From NCBI GenBank assembly GCA_020064725.1, contig JAGTWJ010000007.1, forward strand, positions 2,046,001 to 2,110,000: a stretch of 64,000 nt of DNA. The letters are read 5' to 3'. Position numbers and translations under genes: made by a program. Below are positions 56,839 to 64,000 of the stretch, one piece after another (within the stretch, counting starts at the first letter, position 1; each line of letters opens with the position of its first letter). The notes beneath the pieces are model-generated. The model was not told the DNA's origin and searched no databases. It saw only the letters and a program-made list of their open reading frames with translations. This DNA comes from Drechslerella dactyloides. Taxonomy: Eukaryota; Ascomycota; Orbiliomycetes; Orbiliales; Orbiliaceae.

Positions 56839-58614
56839 GTGGTTGAAGTTTATATTGCCGCCTCTTTCTTAATTTCCATTATATCGTCCAATATAAACCT
56901 ATATATAGACAACGTATCTCCTGTCGAGATATACCCTCGTTATCAGAGCTTTCCCAAGGCTCATCGGACCATCGAGCGGCTCTTCTCGGCCCTTTCTGAC
57001 GTCGACTTCGTCCGCAGAACGCCACGAGAGAGAATAACTGTCTGTGCTGTGCACGATAGCCCATTCCGACTGCACCGTCGAGTCCAACCGGACGACGCCT
57101 CGCCGTATGCCGTCGTGATTGGGAATACATACGGGTCCCAAACAGATACACTATTAATCGTCTGCAGATCCTCCCACACCCCCCCAATGCCGCCATCTGG
57201 TGAGATGGTAGGACACAAGAGGAACCTCGAAGTTTTGGCGAAAGCTCAGGACGAACAGGAAGGCGGGGATGATGACGACAGCCTAGAGAGGTTTCTGGAT
57301 GAGTGGGATATCCCGCACGGTGGCGATGTTGCTGGAGGCATCGATCGGACAGATGGGCCACATCGACGGCCTTCTGATGCTGATGATGATGGGCCGGGAA
57401 GGCCGAAAACTTGGCCTCCGAGACACGAAAGACCGCCTCCGAATACATTCCCCCCACCAGCCTGGCCCCCAGACCACACACCTCACCCCCCAGAATCATA
57501 CTTCCCTCCTTCCAGTTCAATTGAGCCTACCCCATCAGGCCCCCTGCCGTTCTCACTTGCCCCGTCCAGCTCGGCCTCGTCTCTTCTCCCAGATGAAATA
57601 TCCACGTTGTGCTTCACGGACAGCTTTGGCTCGACGATATCAACCAGGACTGTGACGAATCCATCGACTGCACGCACCAGCGACACGGACTACATATCCT
57701 ACAAGACTGTCAGGGCGGATACCACTCCGACCGTCACTGATACTGCAACGATTGTGCTCTCCGGTGAAGCCACGAGAGTATTGTTTCCACAGCACGACAA
57801 ATCAAACCCTCCGCCCACTGGCTCACCCCATGTAGCCCCAAGGGCAAGACTGAAAGACATTCTCCTGGGGGTACTTCTCGGTGCTGGAATGATCCTGCTG
57901 CTCGTCGCATGCTGGTTCGGCCATCGGGCACATAAGAGGAAGAGGAAGGCTCGGGGAATGGTTGCAAGTCGTGGCGGAGAGGACTCTGGAGGGATACGAG
58001 AAGCCGCTGCCCCCGAAATGCAGACGACGGGGATCGTGGTCACAATGCCCTCGATGAATGGTACTCGGCCCCCTGATGGTATCTCGACAGTCGGGCCCCT
58101 TCCCACCCTTCCTCCCCCATTTCCGACGCGGCTCGAGAACGTCGCCTTGCCATCATTGCCGCGTGAAAACGTGCAAGTCAACGTTCATGTTTCCGACCCT
58201 CCAATAATCATCAATCCTTTCTCCGACCCAACATACAATTCTTCCTCCGGGATAGAGGACTACGTAGTCTCCAATGGGGTTCCATTGGGAAGGGAGCCCG
58301 AGAACCCCTTCCTCCATCCGGACGATCGTCAGTTGGATATGCTAGGGCGCCCACGACCAAACTCAGCGGGTGACTTTCCGCCTGAGTACACCACTGTGGA
58401 CGGCAATCCGATAGACGCTTCTGGCCAGAGGGTTCGGGAAGAGCGGTTCCCGTTCGGAGACGAAGCCCTCAGCCTCCGGACCGAAAGTGAAACGGGATCT
58501 ATGCGACATGACTCGACCAGAGAATCGATCCCGGAGTACATGGTAGATGACCCGAATGGCGTGGCAGACGGATTTCGGTACAATCCCACCCTTGCTGGGC
58601 GATTTCCTCGATGA
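56839..58614 (+). CDS. Single-pass membrane protein, function unknown
   Basis: I do not recognise the family. A single open exon of 591 codons; the start is uncertain. From ATG 56839 the protein begins with a hydrophobic stretch (EVYIAASFLISIISSNINLY) that could be a signal sequence; an alternative internal start is MVGHKRNLEVLAKAQDEQ. The predicted outer part is acidic, then very Pro/Ser-rich (PPNTFPPPAWPPDHTPHPP), then Thr/Ser-rich (TISTRTVTNPSTARTSDTD). One clear membrane helix follows (DILLGVLLGAGMILLLVACW) flanked by a basic stop-transfer RAHKRKRKARG. The cytoplasmic tail of about 240 residues contains NPFSDP and ENPFLHPDD, NPF-type motifs that in other proteins bind EH-domain endocytic adaptors, and PPEY. 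The layout is that of fungal cell-wall sensor-like or Mid2-like proteins, an inference only. Confidence 0.65.
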   Translation: MVEVYIAASFLISIISSNINLYIDNVSPVEIYPRYQSFPKAHRTIERLFSALSDVDFVRRTPRERITVCAVHDSPFRLHRRVQPDDASPYAVVIGNTYGSQTDTLLIVCRSSHTPPMPPSGEMVGHKRNLEVLAKAQDEQEGGDDDDSLERFLDEWDIPHGGDVAGGIDRTDGPHRRPSDADDDGPGRPKTWPPRHERPPPNTFPPPAWPPDHTPHPPESYFPPSSSIEPTPSGPLPFSLAPSSSASSLLPDEISTLCFTDSFGSTISTRTVTNPSTARTSDTDYISYKTVRADTTPTVTDTATIVLSGEATRVLFPQHDKSNPPPTGSPHVAPRARLKDILLGVLLGAGMILLLVACWFGHRAHKRKRKARGMVASRGGEDSGGIREAAAPEMQTTGIVVTMPSMNGTRPPDGISTVGPLPTLPPPFPTRLENVALPSLPRENVQVNVHVSDPPIIINPFSDPTYNSSSGIEDYVVSNGVPLGREPENPFLHPDDRQLDMLGRPRPNSAGDFPPEYTTVDGNPIDASGQRVREERFPFGDEALSLRTESETGSMRHDSTRESIPEYMVDDPNGVADGFRYNPTLAGRFPR

Positions 58615-60589
58615 GGTGATGGCGGGCAACGGCGCTCTGGTGGGGGCGAACATCCACCTCATAATTCTGTCTCACATGCTCCTAAACCTCCATCTCCTAT
58701 CCTCCTATTTCGCCTTCTACGTTATTTTCCTTTCCTCGTATTCTATTTCCCTTAAGCTTCGATCTTCTCGGATACCAAAATACAAAAATGACGACGGGTG
58801 GAGGAAAGAAGACGGGCAAAGGTTTACCCTCCCTCTTTCGTGGCGTTAACATGGTATTCATTTTCCGGGCATTCACCAACGGGTAATCTGTATTCTGTAT
58901 AATCGGACGGGATTTATTTCACTTTTCATGTAACCTTACCTTTCATTGAGACTTCTCACGACTGTCGTTTCACATTCTCTAGGGCATGTTTGAATTGTAT
59001 ATTTACGTACGGCGCACGCTGGAATCTTGGGAATGTTTTGAATGGCTGGATTGATTTGAGCATCACCAAGGCCCTCCCTTCTGTCTGCACTGGTCTCGGT
59101 TGGTTTCGCGACGGGAAAAATAAAATAAAATGGGGCTTACGTTTGGATGCCGTGTACATGTACGTGTATGCATATGTACGTAGTAGGGTTTATATATGAG
59201 GTGGGCGCGGTGCGGCGCGCGCGTGAGTGTTTTGGGGCCGAGGCTGGCTCGATCGATCGCATGAATTCCCAGAGTGGTAGCACACGCCCTTATTGCCGCC
59301 ACCGTTATTATCGCTCTTGCCAGTAGGACCCGATGGTCTTATCGTTAGTGCTATCTTGACCGCAGTCTCTTACCCACACGAGTAAGGACAAAAGTATCGC
59401 CATGTCGGGCTGGCGATGGCCAAGGCCGAACACCAAGAATGCCCAGGCTGCGATGGAGGTCCAGCTGCCAGGCGGGCGCTGGCTCGGGCTGTCTGTCGTT
59501 GGACTGCTCCTCTGGGCGGGGACTCCTGCTTTTCTCGTCCGCCTTTCCGCTCTCTCGTGTGCCCTTCTCCGACCATCTGCTGCCAGTCGTCGATTCATCG
59601 GCCAGCTCCTGCTCGCTGCTCCCGTCCACCGGTCTCCATATGGACTTTCGCCTGCTCCTGCTGTCTCTCCGGGCACTCAAGCGTGTCGAACAATAACATT
59701 CACCCATCGCCCGTGTCAGTCTCGTGAGCCTCCAGCTCAACCTCGCAAAAGGCTCCCTCCAGGTAAGCTCACGTCCCGCAGCTCGCAGCCTCCCGCTCCG
59801 ATGCCCTTCTCCGTGACGCATTCGAGCAGCCCATCGGCGATTTAACCCTTCGCCGTCAGTATAATATCACCTGATATCACTGCCTTCTTGGCTCTCCCAT
59901 AATATTCACCTGTCCACTCCACTGCGTGCATACAGCACGATGTCCTCTTTTCGGCCAAGCCGGTCCATTAGAATGACCACATTGCATGACACCGCCGTGC
60001 GGCTTCTCCAGCAGCATCCAATCGGCAGGCAGCCGGACCGATAGGGGCACCTGTGTTTGCAATGCTCCCTGTTGCAGCTTGAAGCCTTGGTGGCGCCGGA
60101 TTCTTATCACGATAAGAGTATGACCCAGCCGCTACATGTCCGTGTTTCCCTGTCGTCTTTGGAGTATCACATCGCCACGATTGTTTCCGTCAATCCAAAA
60201 CCGTCAACCGGATTCGAACGTAACTTTGGACGCCCCGATAGGGTTCGCCAACCGCTCTTAACAGCATGCTGATGGTTTTAAGAGCGCCTTCTCACTAGAT
60301 ACGTCCGTTCCCATAACATACGCCCTTCGAGCCGACACTTGTCGAACCGTTTTGCAAGCCAGTATCTGCTGAGCTGTCGTCTGTAAACTCGCTACTAGCG
60401 CTGCGCCCACACCGAAACCGAAACCGAAATCGAAATCGAAATCGAAATCGAAATCTGCGACTCTACAACAGAGGGATACAACGAATCTCGTATAACTCGC
60501 ACAGGGCACGGCTTCCCGTCTTGTTTTCGGCGATACTTCCTCTACGACTCCCTTCTCGTCCTCCCCTCCTGCGGCAGACCCTCTCTTGG
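58615..60589. repeat. Intergenic region with (YCGAAA)n hexanucleotide repeat
   Basis: Nearly 2 kb without a gene I can support. A hexanucleotide array lies at 60412-60455: CCGAAA units on the left pass into TCGAAA units on the right, seven in all. Open frames at 59402-59845 (plus) and 59351-59821 (minus) mirror each other in GC-rich DNA, so I did not call them. The right end is the 5' flank of the Usp-domain gene. Confidence 0.6.
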
Positions 60590-62476
60590 ATGTCTTCGTC
60601 TCCTCCTCCTCCTCCTCCTCCTGTCGAAACCTCCCCTCGCGATCAGGCTATATCTACCAACAGCAGTGATACCGGGTCGTCGTTGTCCCAGGCAGTCGTC
60701 CGTGTTCTGAACGACACCAGACGGCCTTCAGCGATTGCCTTCGCGGAACCAGATGACCCCCGTCGACCTTCAATCCAATCCAGGCGAGATGCCCCAAATG
60801 GCACGTCGAATGTGGGCAGCGGGCCATCCAGTCCCGATCTAGCCTCCGATGGCCGTTCGATCCGGAAGCGATCACTGAGTTCTCCCCCGCCCCCACCGTA
60901 AGTCCAACTTCCTCGCTTTCAATGCTCGATAACTTGTTTTTGAACCTTAATGAGGGATCGGGTTCATCGTTTATACGTGGAACCCCAAGCACTGTCGGGA
61001 ACTTGCCTGGTCGTGTTGGTGTTTGCCTCCTCGTCGGCCCGACAGGATGTGGATCCTATTAAGAGACACTTGGGTTTGACAGCCGGGTTCATACTTTTTG
61101 CCCAGGCCGCAGATTTCATCCACTTTCATCCACTGCTTGTCCTTAATTCTGTCCTTCGCGATACTCTCTGTGATACTGTTATCATGCCTTCCACGTTGAT
61201 TTAGTGTTCTACCTGTCTCCTGCATTTTCGATACCCACTGCTCGCGCCTGCAGTCTTGTCCCTGCGCTCGAAGCCCACAGCTGTCGCACCTGAATATCCC
61301 ACCGGAGCTCCATTCCTCGGAAATTCCAATCCCTTCCCACCCCTCCACTTTCAATATAACCCCCGTTCTTTTTTCCTTGTTTCGCGCAACAAGAAGTTTT
61401 AGCAAATGTTCAATATATACTCGAGCACTGGTGCATCCGCGCATGAGCTTACCGAAATGACTGTCACGGCGTTACCTGACACTAGGACCTTCATCAAGAG
61501 AGTTGGATTCGATACCTTCAGCAACAAAGACGCAACGGACTTTGCCTTAACGCTGAAGTCGAAACATAAGGACTACAAATTTGGCCGCAGTTCGAGGACA
61601 TTCCTATGTGGTATCGACCAGAATGACTATTCGACAGTGGCTTTGGAATGGTTACTCGAGGAGCTCGTTGACGACAACGACGAGATTGTATGCCTTCGGG
61701 TAATTGAGAAGGATTCTAAAATAACTGCAGTAGACAGCTCCACACAAGAAAGATTATACCGGCTAGAGGCCGAAAAGCTGCTACAAACGATCATTAACAA
61801 GAACGAGGACGACAAAGCACTTTCAATCGTGCTTGAGTTCTGTGTTGGAAAGGTCCATGATACATTTCAGCGAATGGTACGTATCCTACCAACCCCACGT
61901 ACGCTTGGAAGAATAGCGGCAGATGCGAGGGATGTGACCTGTGTCTGATTACAACGCTCTGAAACATAGATAAATCTCTATGAGCCTGTCATGCTCATAG
62001 TCGGTACACGTGGGCGATCATTGGGCGGCTTTCAAGGATTGATGCCTGGATCCGTCTCCAAGTACTGCCTCCAGCATTCGCCAGTTCCCGTTATTGTCGT
62101 ACGGCCAAACGAGAAAAGAGAGCGAAAGAAGAGAAAACGCCAGGACAACCCTGCCCGGCGAACATATATTGACATTATGAACAAGAATCCTCAAGTGTCA
62201 ACTCTCGATATGATGCATTCTAATAGCAGCCTTAGCCGAATTTCAGTCGACACGACCCCAAGTTCGACACCAGCACCCCGAGAATCTACGACTTCCATCT
62301 CAGAATCATCGACGAGCCCTGCTTGGAGAAAAAACAGCAAAGAATCGGTATCAGATCAAGGTCCATCAATCAATGAAAGTATCTCTGAACTTAAAATCTC
62401 GTCTCCATCGCCAGTGAACGCAGACTCGGAGCCTTCCAACACTGGCGTCAGCAGTTCTTCCCAAGGAAACGGCTAG
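60590..62476 (+). CDS. Universal stress protein (Usp) domain protein
   Basis: Cytosolic nucleotide-binding protein of the Usp family. Exons: 60590-60897, about 61426-61876, 61970-62476; about 421 residues. The first exon is Pro/Ser-rich (MSSSPPPPPPPVETSPRDQ). The Usp domain begins GVD-like as FLCGIDQNDYSTVALEWLLE, continues DEIVCLRVIEKDS and ends with the ATP-binding signature GTRGRSLGGFQGLMPGSVSK (G-x2-G-x9-G-S), split from the first half by the 93-nt intron at 61877-61969. It then reads HSPVPVIVVRP and a basic KRERKKRKRQDNPARR segment (possible nuclear signal), with a Ser-rich tail. The first intron (528 nt) is unusually long for this window; the acceptor at 61425 is the frame-compatible choice but another exon inside it cannot be excluded. 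Confidence 0.82.
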
Positions 62477-63185
62477 AAGCGTTTGTTTTCTGGATGGTAA
62501 CATTCTTGACCCATCGTTGGCAGTGCTGCGGCTTGGTGTCAACGTACGCAAACACTCTACGCCCGTGACAGCAACTTAATCGCAGTCATTGGAACCGTTA
62601 CGGAGAAGCAGCCTATCGTCTTAACGTCCTTGCCCATGGTTTGAGCGGAACATCTAGCAGGTTTCTTCGTTGTCGTAGTCGCTATTTCTCTTGTTTAACA
62701 GGTTTTCACCAGTACTTACCTAAGTAACTATTGATTATTCGATATCTTGACAAACCAATCGTCGTGCTCGTCGCCGAATAGTAAACCGGTGAGATTCCAG
62801 TCCCACGTAAACCCGCCTTAGCGGCAGCTAGCCGTAAATATAGTCTGCATTTACTGCGATGCTCTGTCCTGTCGTAGTTCCAAGCCAACTTGGAGCCGAC
62901 GTAAAAAAAATTCAGGTTGCTCAGCGGCTCACAAACGTTGGTGCTCGCTGGCTAGGCATCTGGTAGGCAGGAGCACCAAAACCAAGAAACGTGTCGTTAA
63001 TAGGCGTTTAATTACGTACAAACCGCAGCACCCGCCGTCAACGACAAACCCCTTCCTCCTTGCCATCGCCATCGCCGTACACCTGTGCTCGCCCTTCCAT
63101 CCATCCATCCACCAACCGTGCCTGCTGGCCTTTTTGCCAACGTCATCTCTCCCAACTAGCTTCTCCTCGCCTACGATCGTCAACT
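62477..63185. other. Intergenic region upstream of RER1
   Basis: Same-strand gap of about 700 bp. It has one TACTTACCTAAGTAACTA motif near 62712 and a CCATCCATCCATCCA run near 63095. No gene seen. Confidence 0.5.
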
Positions 63186-63975
63186 ATGGACTCCAAAGGG
63201 CCTGACCAAACGCCCTTTGAGGCGGTTACCGCGCACACTTCGAAACTCACGAGGGTATTTGGCTGTTCTTGCGCAACTGCTTCTGAATCGCAACGAGATA
63301 TTTACTAAGACGGTGTGTGAATACAGCAATACCAAGCGTACCTTGATCAAGTTACACCGCATGTTCTCTATCGATGGATCGGGACGGCATGTCTCCTATT
63401 CGTCTTCTTCGCCAGAATTCTATATGCGCAAGGATGGTACATCGGTACGTGATCCAGCCCCTATATCTCCCGCTCTACGCCTCACAGCTAACGCCTCTAC
63501 CATCCGCTCGCGATTCCTCCAGTTGCCTATACGCTTGGAATATATCTCCTCAACCTCTTTCTGGCGTTCCTGACCCCGAAATTCGACCCCTCACTCGAGC
63601 AGGAGGAGATGGAAGAAGGTGGTCCATCAGCACTGCCGACAAAGGCCGACGAAGAGTTCAGACCCTTCATCCGACGGCTACCGGAATTCAAGTTTTGGCA
63701 CAGCGCAACCCGAGCCGTCGCGATTGGGTTCTTCTGTGCCTGGTTTGAAATCTTCAATATACCGGGTAACGACACATCTCTGCGTAGTTTTGCTATGCCC
63801 CGTTACAAGAATATGACTAACATATAACGGCAAAACCGTAATAGTGTTCTGGCCTGTTCTTGTTATGTACTGGATCATCCTCTTCGTCTTGACGATGCGC
63901 CGACAGATCCAGCACATGATCAAATACCGTTATATTCCTTTCAGTTTCGGCAAACAGCGATACAATAGGTCATAA
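63186..63975 (+). CDS. RER1: Golgi-to-ER retrieval receptor Rer1
   Basis: Four-helix Golgi membrane protein that returns escaped ER membrane proteins by COPI. Four exons close in frame to 186 residues: 63186-63254, 63327-63444, 63523-63765, 63845-63975; the stop lies 25 bp before the window end. The protein starts MDSKGPDQTPFEAVTAHTSK; membrane segments are IGTACLLFVFFARILYAQGW, AYTLGIYLLNLFLAFL, AVAIGFFCAWFEIFNIPVFW and LVMYWIILFVLTM. The cytosolic loop carries the highly conserved DEEFRPFIRRLPEFKFWHSA, and the tail MRRQIQHMIKYRYIPFSFG is family-typical. Introns have GT..AG ends; the third (63766-63844) has CTAAC in TATGACTAACATATAAC. Confidence 0.96.
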
Positions 63976-64000
63976 CTGGGACTATTGGATCCTGGAATAC

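Noticed and set aside
59402..59845. 147-codon plus-strand and 156-codon minus-strand frames
   Set aside because: Mutual mirror frames in GC-rich DNA, no domain; only weak hydrophobic stretch.
60205..60255. Possible tRNA T-arm (GTTCGAATCC on the minus strand)
   Set aside because: The flanking bases do not form the 5-bp T stem and no matching acceptor, D or anticodon arms were found.

Overview
The window is nuclear DNA of a filamentous ascomycete (Pezizomycotina). The genes carry many short introns (about 50-150 nt, GT..AG, often with a CTAAC/CTGAC-like branch site), and the protein set is fungal (ATG15, SUR2, ARP8, RER1, TCTP). The first 10.4 kb has the compositional wreckage expected of repeat-induced point mutation (RIP). 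I cannot name the genus. All exon joins were worked out by hand from splice signals, reading frame and family conservation, and most gene models close exactly in frame.

Region 1 (1 to about 10440) is an AT-rich, gene-poor repeat island. It holds a RIP-scarred 3' end of a Ty3/gypsy chromovirus polyprotein (16-233) and two almost identical 253-bp miniature elements (1490-1742, 1970-2222). It also holds three copies of one Fot1/pogo-type DDE transposon, each exactly 1896 bp including the TA ends: 4045-5940 and 8536-10431 are decayed, while 6379-8274 is intact, unmutated and has perfect 53-bp ends. All these elements share a tandem 17-bp motif in their terminal inverted repeats. A transitional stretch without recognisable genes follows to about 11.7 kb.

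Region 2 (11.7-64 kb) is an ordinary gene-dense euchromatic arm of housekeeping genes. In order: ATG15 lipase (-) head-to-head with a VPS9-domain Rab5-type exchange factor (+); a TMEM135-like membrane protein (+); ARP8 of INO80 (-); a Cqd1/ADCK2-like UbiB kinase (-); an oxidoreductase-like (OXLD1-type) mitochondrial protein (+); DPM3 (-), a four-exon 90-residue gene, head-to-head with an armadillo-repeat Rap1GDS1-like protein (+); ribosomal protein eL13 (-); ARL1 GTPase (-) with an inferred 7-nt micro-exon; a DEAH-box helicase with a mitochondrial-type N-terminus (+); an unrecognised coiled-coil protein (+); eIF4G (-) head-to-head with the RanGEF RCC1/Pim1 (+); TCTP/TMA19 (-); SUR2 sphingolipid hydroxylase (+); a single-pass membrane protein (+); a universal-stress-protein-domain protein (+); and RER1 (+), which ends 25 bp before the window edge.

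Functionally the genes fall into loose themes rather than a cluster: vacuole, endosome and Golgi traffic (ATG15, VPS9, ARL1, RER1), translation (eL13, eIF4G, TCTP), nuclear functions (ARP8, RCC1), mitochondria (UbiB kinase, OXLD1-like, helicase) and lipid/glycan synthesis (SUR2, DPM3). No secondary-metabolite cluster, CRISPR array, rRNA or tRNA was seen. The most unusual material is the transposon family with its miniature derivatives, and the ARL1 micro-exon.
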